Assembly: GCF_036850765.1 (NCBI RefSeq)
Contig: NC_089492.1
Span: 170,932,296 to 170,996,295 of the forward strand
Origin: Saccopteryx bilineata
Taxonomy: Eukaryota > Chordata > Mammalia > Chiroptera > Emballonuridae
Direction: 5' to 3'
DNA: 64,000 nt
Made by a program: the position numbers and the translations under genes. Positions 33,970 through 45,178 of this stretch are shown piece after piece. A model generated the notes under the pieces. It was not told the origin of the DNA. It ran no database searches and worked only from the letters and a program-made list of their open reading frames with translations. Positions within the stretch are counted from its first letter, which is position 1, and each line of letters opens with the position of its first letter.

Positions 33970-34850
33970 AGTAAATATTCAATGCCACTCTTGTCGGATG
34001 CTGTGTTTTCCAGTGCTGGGGACACAAAGATGACCCTTGTGCAGTGCAAAGGGGTGCTTCGCATAGGCACACTTTGACTCCTGTAATATTTAGGTTGTCC
34101 CTCAGTTTCAATATCCGTCCCCCTATGGATACCAAAATCCATGGACACTCATACGCCCCATATAAAATGGAATAGAACAAAGCACAGAGTCAGCCCCCTG
34201 CATTCGAGGACTAATAACTATGTATCAAAAACAGTACATTTATTGAAAAATAAAATGCATGTAAGTGGACCTTTGCAGGTGATCTTGTGCTTCTCAAAGG
34301 TCAACTGTAATTGCAAACAAGCTTTTCAGAATTCATAGTTTAGAAAGGAGGCAAATAACAAACAAATATAAAATGCAGTGTCCCATAATGAATACTGTTT
34401 GAAAAACAAGGTAACAGAATAGGGAGTGACAGGGGCTGTTATCTTAGATAAGCAGGCTGCTTTGAGCAGGAGCCTAAATGAGTGAGAGGAAAGGCAGATA
34501 TCTGTGGGAAGATCTTTCAGGCCAGAAGTGGGTGAGCCTGGGCAAAGACAGGCCAGGAAAGCGAGGGCAGGGGGAACTCATGGAAATTCAAGGCATGAGT
34601 GTGACTGGAGTACCATGAGAAAGGAGAAGGAAAGAAGAGCTGCTTAAGTAAAGATGTGTTGGTAGTAGGAAGAGCCTTAGATTCTGTCTCCATGCAGCAG
34701 GATGGAAGCCATGAGAGTGTTTTGAGCATGAAAGTGGCATGACCTGACATGGATTTGAACAGGATCACTCTGGCTACTGTGTAAGAATAGAAAATCCAGG
34801 GTATGAAAGGAGCCAAGGAAAGATCTAGCAGGCTGTAGACATCCATGGCG
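33970..34850 (-). repeat. L2-like LINE relic interrupted by a MER2-like element
   Basis: The plus strand shows 'gtgctggggacacaaagatg' at about 34012-34032. Later blocks are 'gaagatctttcaggcc' and 'catgacctgacatgg' with 'aggatcactctggctactg', all typical of reversed L2. The halves are separated by 34085-34311. Confidence 0.5.
34085..34311 (-). mobile_element. MER2-like (Tigger MITE) relic
   Basis: The right edge, read inward on the minus strand, is 'cagttgacctttgagaagca', and 'ggtccacttacatgcat' and 'ccatggattttggtatcca' follow. This resembles MER2. It sits inside the L2-like relic. Confidence 0.55.
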
Positions 34851-34854
34851 GGCA

Positions 34855-34893
34855 GTGTGTGTGTGTGTATGTGTGTGTGTGTGTGTGTGTGTA
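34855..34893. repeat. (GT)n microsatellite
   Basis: An imperfect run of GT dinucleotides with one 'atgt' interruption. Confidence 0.97.
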
Positions 34894-36606
34894 GCACGAG
34901 TGGTAAAGAGGTAAAATGAATTGGAATTCAACTTAAGTAATTTACATGTTGCAATTTAACTTTTTTCATATGGTTAGATTATTTTCTTTGCAATGAGAAT
35001 GTATTCTTTTTATAAGTTAGGTCAAACAACCTAAGCAATATTATAACATTGGTATATACCAAGCTGACCAGCAAAGTTGGGTTAATAGCATATAAAAATA
35101 CCAGCAGCTTCAACAACAAAATCATGTAAACCAAAACAGAATTTAAACAGAATTCTCATAATAAAATGATAGGCAAACACACAACTCTCTTCAGTGGGGT
35201 TAAAGTTGAAAGTTAAGTCGATTCCAGTTCTAAAAACCAGAGGTAGATCTAAGCTGTTTTCTCTCTAACTCTCCCTAATTGTTACATTGAAATTATGGCT
35301 GTGGTTTCCAAAGTGCCTACATCAAGGCCCATGGATTCTTAATCAAATCAACTGGTTAACTATAAAGTTCTTTGTATGCAAACATTTGCAGGCTTTGTTT
35401 TGTATGCAAATCATTTGGGCTGTTTTGAACTTTGGAATCCTTAAAAATCCTTAAAAACTCACTAGCAATCTGGATTGTAATTGCTAGTGAGTTTTCTGGG
35501 GTCTAAGTGCACAGTCAAGTGTTCCAGTTTTCCATATATTTTGATATCCACGAGAGAAAAAGGGACATTAAAAAACATTAAATGTTTAATGTTACTAACA
35601 ATGATAACAAGAACAAAGCCCTAAAATTAAACAAAACAAAACAAAACAAAAGAAATTTATGCCATCTACAGAATTACAAAGCTATCTGCTGGCCAATTGG
35701 GGGAAAAAAAAGTAAAAAAAAGTTTACTTTTTTTTCTGTCCTGACTTAAACTTTCCATTTGAAGGTTTCTAAGGGATGATTCTCTCTCTGCTTGTGAGAT
35801 GAAACCAGGGAGAGTTTTACCCTTGGCAGGCCAACTGTTGCTTAAATTACAGTTTGACCTTTGACTTGCTGGTGGGTCATTTCCCTGACATGGCTTTGTC
35901 AAACTGTCCTCCCCTCTTTGCAAACCTCAAGACAGGACACAGTGTGCCAACAATCTCTTCCAAAAATCTTGCAGAGAATAAACTGGCAACTTTCCTAGTA
36001 ATTTGTGGTTGTGAAAAATGAATGTAGACATTTCAGGGAAAAAAAGCTTCCAGGGCACTCGGTCGTATAGTCACTTCTGGAATGGAAATCTCTTCCTTAA
36101 GGTGTGTGTGGATTTATTTCAAACTTTAGTTTGATGAGTTGAACATTGAAATTGGTAATTTAAAGTGGAATAATTTAGATGTCTTTCATATTTCTATTTA
36201 TTGATTGAAAAATGGGACTATCACTGTCACTCATCCCAGCTATAGATATTCATGCTATTATTTTCTTATTTGAATCTGCCACCAAAAAAAGAATGTTAAT
36301 TCTGCACCTAAACCTTAGAGCTGAATTTATGTGTGTATGTGTGTTAACCAGTGTCAGTCACTTATTCCCTTAACTTGAAGAAAAAAAATTTTATTTGTGT
36401 GGTCATAACTTTTTTTTGGGGGGGGAAGGAAGGGCTTTGTAATGCATTTCAGAAAGTCTGAACCCACATTTATTTTTAAATAGAGAGAACTAAGCCACCT
36501 GCCTTGTCAGAGCTGGGTGTGGCTAATGCTCTACCTTCTTGTAAAGGGAGATATTTTAATTCTGAGGTTTTTGCCAAAATCTTCCTTTCTGTTCATTTCT
36601 TTCTTC
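34894..36606. other. Unique sequence with hairpins
   Basis: No gene recognised. Two perfect inverted repeats occur: 16-bp arms at 35454-35469 and 35480-35495, and 13-bp A/T-rich arms at 35704-35716 and 35723-35735. The (AACAA)n run is at about 35631-35650. Confidence 0.5.
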
Positions 36607-36955
36607 CCTTAGAACAGGGGTCCCCAAACTTTTTACACAGGGGGCCAGTTCACTGTCCCTCAGACTGTTGGAGGGCTGGACTATAAAAAAAACTATGAAC
36701 AAATCCCTATGCACACTGCACATATCTTATTTTAAAGTAAAAAAACAAAACGGGAACAAATACAATATTTAAAATGAAGAACAAGTAAATTTAAATCAAC
36801 AAACTGACCAGTATTTCAATGGGAACTATGAGCCTGCTTTTGGCTAATGAGATGGTCAATGTTCTCCTCTCACTGACCACCAATGGGCCGGATAAATGGC
36901 CTCAGGGGGCCGCATGTGGCCTGTGGGCCATAGTTTGGGGACCCCTGCCTTAGAA
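36607..36955. mobile_element. Non-autonomous hAT (MITE-like) with perfect 8-bp TSD
   Basis: The 333-bp element at 36615-36947 begins caggggtccccaaact and ends with its exact 16-bp reverse complement. The 8-bp duplication ccttagaa is perfect at 36607-36614 and 36948-36955. No transposase is encoded. The outer terminal bases share only the general hAT pattern with the element at 22508, so it belongs to a different subfamily and was moved by another transposase. A clean duplication suggests recent insertion. Confidence 0.95.
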
Positions 36956-36989
36956 GCTGTCATGCCAATTGGCATTACTGAATGCTTTT

Positions 36990-37170
36990 AAGTGACATTA
37001 CTATGAAAATGTCTTTATCTGCATTATCTCATTCAAATCTTGTAATAACTTAAGGAGAGCTAATGTGGATAAAATTATCCTCAATTTATCCATGAAGAAA
37101 CTGATGAGATGCCAGTGAAGTATCAAGGTATAGATTTAAACACAACCTCTTTCTAATGCTGCTCTTCCAT
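36990..37170 (-). repeat. MIR SINE relic
   Basis: The plus strand carries the reversed MIR core: 'gcattatctcattcaaatct', 'aaattatcctcaattta' and 'gaagaaactgatgag'. Diverged. Confidence 0.6.
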
Positions 37171-38193
37171 TCTCAGTAAATCCTTTCAGATCCAGCACAG
37201 TTTTTTTTTTCCAAAGTTAATATTGTTAGATTATTTTAAGGTGATGATCTTTCAATGGAGTTTACTGTCACATAAAATAATCAAGGAGTTTGAGTAATAG
37301 TAGTATCTTCCTCTATGTGTTTTATTTCACATATCAAACTTTAGTTACATAAGCTATGCCACTTTACTTTCAATTTGAACTTGAAATAGCAATTGGTCTT
37401 CTGACTTAACAACCAAAAAATTAAAAATAAAAAATCTGGCCTTCTAAACCACAAAACCTCACTCCTAATCTTATTTCCCTCTTGTGCAATTACCTTTGGT
37501 TTTGGTTTGACAAAAAATGCAAAAGCAAAAAAAAAAAAAAGACAGAAAATGAAACTGCCTGGTTACGAGATCTATATAACAAAGTTGAATCTTTGAAGCA
37601 GTACCTATCACTCAGTGGAAGAGTTAGACAGTACACATATGCACCCGTGTGTCTTTTTTCTTCTTAGTCTGAGGGAAAATGAAGAGCAAACCCCCGCTTA
37701 ATGGGCAGGTGTGAATGTTGTTCTGGACTCTTTTACAAGGTGCTCAGCCTGGAGGAGAGGGGCTGAGACTGTTTGGCATTCTGCATGTGTGGGAAGGTGA
37801 CACACTTCTAATGAGGAATTCAAGAACATATTTTGTTTTTGTTTACATTTATCCCAAGGGGTAAATATAGAATATACCTCATGCTTTTCTTGGTACATGT
37901 GTGGTACTTAAAAATTTTTGAATACATGAATAAATGAATAGATAATTTCAAGGATAGTCTAATTTATTTTATAATTAGAAGTTTTTAATAGTGTAATCTG
38001 AAACTTTCAGTTAGCACACAAATGAATAATTGTCAAATTTTATTTTTAATTAGAAAGTTCTGAATTATTTTGTGAGCTTAGTGTTTTGAATCAGATAATT
38101 AAAAATGTCATCAGCAACACATGATAATAATATGCAACATCTAAATAGAAATGAATGAAGTCTATCAGGACTTTAGCTTTAGACATTTTAAAA
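37171..38193. other. Unassigned AT-rich sequence
   Basis: No repeat or coding signature recognised. Two short open frames (37482-37667, 37698-37898) have no domain. Confidence 0.4.
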
Positions 38194-38324
38194 TACAGAA
38201 TGGGGCAAAAGTGGGCTTACAGTTATTCATATAAAAATAATGCAACAATTAATAAATAATAATATATGAATAATCTCTGTTTTGCATACTCACAACTGTA
38301 AACCTACTTTTGTCAATCCCTGTA
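38194..38324. mobile_element. Mariner-type MITE with TA target duplication
   Basis: A 127-bp element (38196-38322) has terminal inverted repeats of about 29 bp. The left begins cagaatggggcaaaagt and the right, read inward, cagggattgacaaaagt; both share 'aaaagt(a/g)gg(t/c)ttacagtt'. It is flanked by TA at 38194-38195 and 38323-38324. No transposase. Confidence 0.82.
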
Positions 38325-39589
38325 TATGTCCCATATGACTGTCATATTTAGTAAACTAGTTTAATTCTAAATGGTCCACGATAAAAACACTTCCATGGTT
38401 ATGCCTCAATAGAAATTATAATAGAGGATTGGTCACCTGTTTATAATGTAGTTTCTTATGCAACCAGAATGATTCCAAACTCACTGAATTGATTGGACAA
38501 TAATTAACCCACATTTAAAATGATATGCTGTTCTACAACACTTATTCAAAACAGATTTTTTACTTTAGGTTCACCTGGTTGATCATGACTCTTCTATTCT
38601 AACTAGTGAGATATCTTTCTTTTCTGGTATAATTTTGTTTTTCTTTCTGATAAAGCCATTGTTCTAAGATTTTCAAATTATGTTAGTTCCTAGATTCAAT
38701 CTTCCCCATCTAGGGTCTTCTATAATCTTGCAAGATTATGGGGAGTCTGCACCTTTTTTCTCATTAGGTAACAAGAGTTATTTTTATATTTTGAATCAAT
38801 AAATACATATGTAATCTAGCTTGAAGACTGTTCAAAGAAATTATAATTTTAAAAAGAAAATTTCATTTTGAGTTGGTATTTGTTTGATTGGCTATATATC
38901 ACATGCCTTAATGAAATGTTAGGTGTTTTTATTCAGCAAATATTATAGGAAACACTATGTTTCAGATGCTATTCTAGATACCAGGGGAATAAAAAGTGTG
39001 TGACACATGGCCCTGTGTTCCAGAAGCACATTCCATACAGTAAGCATATAAGCCTCTCATTACAAGTAATATGTAGTTAAGCACAATTTTTCTCAACTTA
39101 ACCACAGAGTACATCTATAAAATTTGGACAAAATGCAGGGGACAACTATTTAAGGTCCGTCAAAATTAATTAGCAACAGGCAGATTGGAAAGACACTAGA
39201 ATTTGAAGACCCATCTAATTGGTGAGTTTGCCAAGCTGTCTCCCTCTGGCATCTCCTGGCATAAAGGTACAGCCACTAGAAAACTGGAAGTTAACAGATG
39301 CAGACAGAGAGAGCTCCATGAGAACCCCTATAGCTGGGGCTAAGAAATGGGAAAGGAAATTAGTTTCACAGAGAATATAGAAGTCTGCTTCTCTTTTTCC
39401 TTCTCTCCATTATGTGTGCAGAAATGGCCATGATAGTTCTAGGGAACCCCAAGAGTCAAAACTCCAAGGAAGGTGACCCTTCTTCTTTGTTGGATAAAGC
39501 TGTGAGTTTAAGAGGATGAGGTGGTCACTAGTTACATGTGTTCTCTCACTCTGTCCTCCATTACTAGAGGTAAAATGAGCAATTACATA
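38325..39589. other. Unassigned AT-rich sequence
   Basis: No gene recognised. A short L2-like relic may lie at 38920-39050 ('tcagcaaatattataggaa'). Confidence 0.4.
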
Positions 39590-40440
39590 ATGATGAAATT
39601 AGAGTCGATTCTCTAAAAAGACATAACAATTCTAATTATTAGAATACATTCTTAAATGCCTGTTCAAAATGCATGAAGACAAAATTAAAAGGATAAATAG
39701 ATAAATCCATAATTCTACTTGGAAACTGTAACTCCTTTAACTAGAACCAGTAGACCGAAAATCAGCAAGGAGAGAGAAGAACTAAACTACCTATCAGATC
39801 TAATTACAATTTAGAGACACTACTCAAAAATATCAGAATAGATACTTTAAGTGCATTTGTGGAGTATATACCAACATAGACCATAACTTAGGTCATAAAA
39901 TAAAACTTAAGACATTTACATAATACCAACTCTGTTCTCACACCAAAAGGCAATAACATCAAGGTAACAGGGAGATCTCCAAACACATGAAAATTGAATA
40001 ATACACTTAAGAATCATCAAAGAGTGAAAACTGACCTAAAGGAAATTATAAAATATTGCATATTGAATTAAAATGAAAGAACTCAAATTGTGGAATGCAG
40101 CTAAAGCAGTGCTAAATGGGTTACTTAGAGCATTAAATGCTTATATTACAAAAGAAGAGAGGTCTTAAAGGTGAAGGAATAATTCCAAAAAAAAGAGAGA
40201 GAGAAAAACCGATAGATATAGACAACAATATGGTGATTGCCAGAAAGGAAGGGGAATGGTAGGGGGTAGAAGATGATAGGAGAGGGTAAATGTTATGGAA
40301 GCAAACTTGACTTGCAATGGTAAACACACAATACAATATACAAATGGTGTATTTTAGAATTGCTTATAAAACCTGTATAATTTTTTAACCAATGTCACCC
40401 CAATAAGTTCATTAAAAAATAAAAATAAAGAATTAAAAAA
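39590..40440 (+). mobile_element. Old L1 fragment with internal deletion
   Basis: 39590-40190 resembles L1 ORF2 reverse transcriptase-region sequence ('atcagcaaggagagagaaga', 'aggtcataaaataaaact', 'gcagctaaagcagtgcta'). It then jumps near 40190 to an L1 3' end ('tggtgattgccagaaaggaa', 'aatgtcaccccaataagtt') and an A-rich tail. No open frame. Confidence 0.65.
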
Positions 40441-40444
40441 ACCC

Positions 40445-40660
40445 ACAAGAATTGTTATATTACAATATATAATCTATTGAGACTGGCTTCTTTCACTCAG
40501 TATGATGTCTTTGAGATTCATTTAGGTTGTGCCATATTAATAGTTATTTCCCCTGTATTACTGAGTATTTTTTCATTGTGTGAATATACTACAGTTTGTT
40601 ATTCAAGGGGAGTTTATTAATATATATTTTTCAAGGGGAATTTATTAATATATATTTTTC
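40445..40660 (-). mobile_element. Old L1 fragment followed by a tandem duplication
   Basis: 'tctttcactcagtatgatgt' and 'tgagattcatttaggttgt' mark reversed old L1 sequence to about 40600. At 40603-40660 a roughly 30-bp unit, 'ttcaaggggagtttattaat...', occurs twice in tandem. Confidence 0.6.
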
Positions 40661-41424
40661 TGGAAACATGGATTTAAAGCTATATAATATTGACATGTGT
40701 CTAACAATTTGAGTGTTCTTTAAAGATTTTAAAGCACTGTTTCCTTTCATTATAAACTTTTGTATACCACAATACCAGTTTATTATATTTATAAGTAAAT
40801 ATTTAATTGAAATATTTGGTACATGCTCAATAGCATGCAAACTATACAAATATACACAATGCAAAATGGAAGTTCATGACACAAAGTGTTTATTCAGTGA
40901 ACTATCCCTATCATTTAAATATGATTGTCTGTGGGTGTTGGAAATATACAAATAGGATCCAGGCTCTTGTTTAGCATCTGGTCAAATTCTGTGACTTTGA
41001 GGAACAAAGAAATCTCATTAAATCAGGGATTGTGAGAATGAGAGAAAGAGATTCTGAGAAACAAGGTGACCAAGTCCCCTAGTTTGCCTGGGACTGAAGG
41101 AGTTTCCAGGATTTGGGACTTTCAATATTGAAACTGAGAAAAAACCCAGGAAAACAAAGATGAGTTGATTACTCCTTCCAAGTACCATAGGAAGAGCTTC
41201 AGAACATAGTGGGGCAAATATGGTTTTAAATATCTTATTCAGAAACATGTCTTTTACATTATATGAAACTTAGAAAATTATGTCCAAGGAAATCGTTTTT
41301 GCTTGAAGGATATATACAGATGATCATTATAACAATAGCAAACACTTTAGACTTCTGTGTCCAGTCATTGTTTTAAATAGTTTATGTATATCACCTCAGT
41401 TAATTTCTATAGCAACTCTTTTCC

Positions 41425-41821
41425 AGTTCTCCAGACTTTTTTTTTTTTTTTCTGAAGCTGGAAACAGGGAGGCAGTCAGACAGACTCCAGCATGCGCCCG
41501 ACCTGGATCCACTCAGCATGCCCACCAGGGGGGTGATGCTCTGCCCATCTGGGGCATCACTCTGCATCAATCAGAGCCATTCTAGCACCTGGGGGAGAGG
41601 CCATAGAGCCATCCTCAGCGCCCGGGCAAACTTTGCTCCAATGGAGCCTTGGCTGCAGGAGGGGAAGAAAGAGATAGAGAGGAAGGAGAGGGGGAGGGGT
41701 GGAGAAGCAGATGGGCGCTTCCCCCTTTTACCCTGGCTGGGAATCGATCCCGGGACTCCTGCATGCCAGGCTGATGCTCTACCACTGAGCAAACCGGCCA
41801 GTGCCGGTTCTCTAGACTTTT
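41425..41821 (-). mobile_element. tRNA-derived SINE (type A), minus strand, with TSD
   Basis: Reversed poly(A) from 41441 and reversed head ending 'aaaccggccagtgcc'. The reversed B box is 'gggaatcgatcccggg'. Imperfect 16-bp duplications lie at 41425-41440 and 41806-41821. The open frames on both strands here are read-throughs of the SINE. Confidence 0.9.
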
Positions 41822-42799
41822 AAAATATATGCTCATTAGGCATCCTCTTGAAAAATCTGCATATTACAAGGTCACAGAATCATGACTCAGGCAATCTTGT
41901 AATACTAAAGGTTATAAAACAGGGTTTAAATATATTGTGGATTAAAATTGAGGAATATTTGAGAGACACTGTATGAAGTATTCATTAAAGTTCTTTCTAA
42001 GCTAATCATTCTAAGCATTTTTTTTAAATTTTATAGACATCTATTAGATAATAATATAAGAATTAAAATTGATTTTTCTAGTAAGCATTGATTAAAATAA
42101 ATAAGCTAAGTAAATAGGATAAAGAAGAATAGGTATAATGCTAATAACTCTAAGATATCAAACCGAGTCATGCCATTCTATTGAAGAAATAAAAATGTAC
42201 TTGATCACAATCCTCAAAAACACTATTCAGTCTTTCTATAGAAAGAAAATTAAAATGCACTCTTTATTAATGAAAAAACTTCCAGAAACCTATGAAGCAA
42301 GATATTAATTAATGAGCCATTAGGAAATTTTGTATCTAAAATTTTGAGTCCTCTCTTTAACTCTGGGAAATATCTGAATTATATGTTTAACTGTAGACCA
42401 GTTTCCTGAGGTTTCACTATTTCATTTTTGATTCCTTTCTTTCATTTACTTAAGATTCATCATTAAGAAAATAAATCTACCCCCCAAAAAAGTTATAAAC
42501 CTCAATTAGAAGGAGATAACACATATTGAGAGCACTGGCCTACAGTTCAATAAAATAAAGTAGCAAATTATTTTATAAACTACAACATTACTGAAATATT
42601 GTAATTATTTGGAGACAAAACATTGTGAAGAGCACATTCATTCACTAAAACATTCAACAGTCATCTTTGGCTTCTCTCCCTCTTTCTCTCTCTCTCTTCC
42701 TCTCTTTCCATTTAATCAGCAAACTTCATCAGATTGACCTGTAAGTGTGTTAAAATCATCTTTATTATTACCTTTTTAATTCTAATCTTCTGCTTCCAT
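41822..42799. other. Unassigned AT-rich sequence
   Basis: No gene or clear repeat. A pyrimidine-rich run lies at 42675-42705. Confidence 0.4.
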
Positions 42800-43480
42800 T
42801 CTTGCCCTTCAAGAGTCCATTCTAAACATGCATCCAGATTGATCTTGTTTCACTGGACATGGGATTCCTTCAGTGCTTTGCTTGGACCCTCCAGTGGCTG
42901 TTCACTGCACTTGGAGTAGAAAGTAAAGTCCTAACAGTGGTCAAGTGTCTATTATTGCCTACTGCTTTTTGATTTCTAATCTTGTCTTCTGTCTCTTTTT
43001 CTTACTGACCACTTCTTTCTAGCAAAATTAACTCCCTAGCTGTTACTCAAACACGCAAAGCACACTCCTCATTGAGGAGCCCCCTCAGGACTTTAGCTTT
43101 GGTTGTGCTCTCTGCTTGGCAAGCTTTATCCCAATGTGGCTCACTTGTCTTCCTTCAGATCTTTGTTCAAGTCTTGGTCAACTATTGCATCAGTTCTTGA
43201 CCACCTTATTTAAATAGCAAGTCTTCTGTCCCCATTTTGCTCTCTCTTTCCTCTTCTTTGCTTTATATCTATAATCTCTATAATAATTGTCAACATCTAA
43301 CATATTATTGTTCACTTGCTAATTTATTGAATGTCATCTTATTGAAATAAAAACTGCATGAGGGTTAAGGATTTTTACTGGTTTTATTAACAGCTATATT
43401 CCTAGTACCTAAAATTAGAAGTGCCAAGTAGTGGGTTCTCAAAAATAAATATCAAACAAATTGCATTTTTATTGCATATT
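42800..43480 (+). repeat. L2 LINE 3' end relic
   Basis: The block order 'tcaagtcttggtcaactatt', 'atttattgaatgtcatctta', 'aaactgcatgagggttaagg' and 'agctatattcctagtacct' follows the plus-strand L2 3' end. Confidence 0.65.
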
Positions 43481-43559
43481 GACTTGATTAATATCTTAGA
43501 AAGTAAGAATTTGAATATGAAGGAGACAAAGGGTTCAATCGCAGGGACTTTACCTTTAA

Positions 43560-43740
43560 AAATTTGGATTAAAAAATTTAGGATTAAAACACAGGCCCCA
43601 TTACTTCCTGCAAGAGCCTGAATAGGTCACAGAATCTCTTAGGTCCTCAGCTTCCTCATTTGTAAAATGGGGCTCCTAGTTAGGCCTATCTCACAGGTGT
43701 CTGGCAAGATTAAAGGAGAGAATAATGCATACAAGAGCAG
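43560..43740 (+). repeat. MIR SINE relic
   Basis: 'cctcagcttcctcatttgta', 'aaatggggctcctag' and 'ctatctcacaggtgtctgg' follow the plus-strand MIR order, directly after the L2 relic. Confidence 0.75.
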
Positions 43741-44766
43741 ATAGTGAATTATTAGGTATGAAGTGCATTGGAGAAGCAACAATGACTTTTTAAATTAAGA
43801 GGCAAAAAAGGGGGCAAAAGATGACTTAAAACTGAGAATAATGTTCAAAATATATTGCTACATCATAATCTACAAATGAAGAGACTAAAATTTGTAAGTA
43901 AATAAGGGTTATTCTCACTTCAAAAGGGAAGAATACTTTGGGAAAACAAATTTGTGGTTAAGGAAAAGTATTCAGTGCCATTTCAGGTACAAATTCTCTT
44001 ATTTCCAGAGCCTTTATCTATAGTTGTTCAGTATTCTCACTGAATGAGAGGGTCTAGACAAGTGGATGAGAAAGAAGCTAAAATCCAGTCTAGGCTTTCT
44101 TTGGCAAGCACAGCCTTGGGTTGCATCTGCCTAGAGAAGGGACATGGCTTGCACAATAATACAAAGACACTATATGGTCTGTCTACAACACTTTTCCTTT
44201 CAGCGCAGGTAACCTCAGAGAACGTCAGACTTTCCACATCCCTCCTTCATAAGCCTACAGTTTTTAAAACCCACATTGCTCATGAGACACTATTATATGA
44301 TGCATTTGGTTGTATTAATTTGTTGCTGTTATTATCTCTCAATCAAACTTTTATTATGCAGTAAATATTTATTGAGCATCTGGAGTGTGTGGGCTGAGAG
44401 TCTAGATGTGAGTTTGTTTACAACTTATCTCTCAAAGACCCTAAAATAGTGTGGGAGTAAGTAGAATCTATTTGGGCCTTTTATGCAATGCCCTGTTTAG
44501 ATAAATGTTGAAAACATTTACTGATTGAGTTGGTTATATTTGAAGACATGTACTGCTTGATTGATTGATTGATTGACTGATTGAGTAGGGTCAAAATAGT
44601 CTGAAGAAAGTCAAATGCCAACCATAGCAGACAGTGAAAAATAAGAATGCAAAATAATTACTATAATTGGAAGTGTTAATGTATAGCAGGTGAAAAACTA
44701 AAGTCAAATCATGAAAGCTTTGGATGTTTTACTTCCACTTCCTCATCTGCTGATCAACTTACTTTT
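43741..44766. other. Unassigned sequence
   Basis: No gene recognised. The 106-codon frame at 44044-44364 has no domain and ends in a possible L2-like tail ('aatatttattgagcatctgg'). A (GATT)n run lies at 44557-44583. Confidence 0.4.
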
Positions 44767-45178
44767 AGTTTTAGCTTTTTTTTTTTTTTTGTATTTTTCT
44801 GAAGCTGGAAACGGGAGAGACAGTCAGACAGACTCTCGCATGCGCCGGACCAGGATCCACCCGGCACGCCCACCAGGGGCGATGCTCTGCCCACCAGGGG
44901 GCGATGCTCTGCCCCTCTGGGGCGTCGCCGTGCTGCGACCAGAGCCACTCTAGCGCCTGGGGCAGAGGGCAAGGAGCCATCCCCAGCGCCAGGGCCATCT
45001 TTGCTCCAATGGAGCCTCCGCTGCGGGAGGGGAAGAGAGAGACAGAGAGGAAGGGGGGGGGGGTGGAGAAGCAAATGGGCGCTTCTTCTATGTGCCCTGG
45101 CCGGAAATCGAACCCGGGTTCCCCGCACGCCAGACCGACGCTCCACCGCTGAGCCAACCAGCCAGGGCCAGTTTTAGC
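44767..45178 (-). mobile_element. tRNA-derived SINE (type A), minus strand, with internal duplication
   Basis: The copy at 44776-45169 has a reversed poly(A) start and ends 'ccaaccagccagggcc'. The 9-bp duplication agttttagc is at 44767-44775 and 45170-45178. Within it, at about 44868-44915, a unit around 'gcgatgctctgcccaccagg' occurs twice. A poly-G run lies near 45053-45063. Confidence 0.92.

Noticed and set aside
34517..34931. Minus-strand frames with HTHTHT repeats
   Set aside because: They come from the GT microsatellite and the reversed L2 relic.
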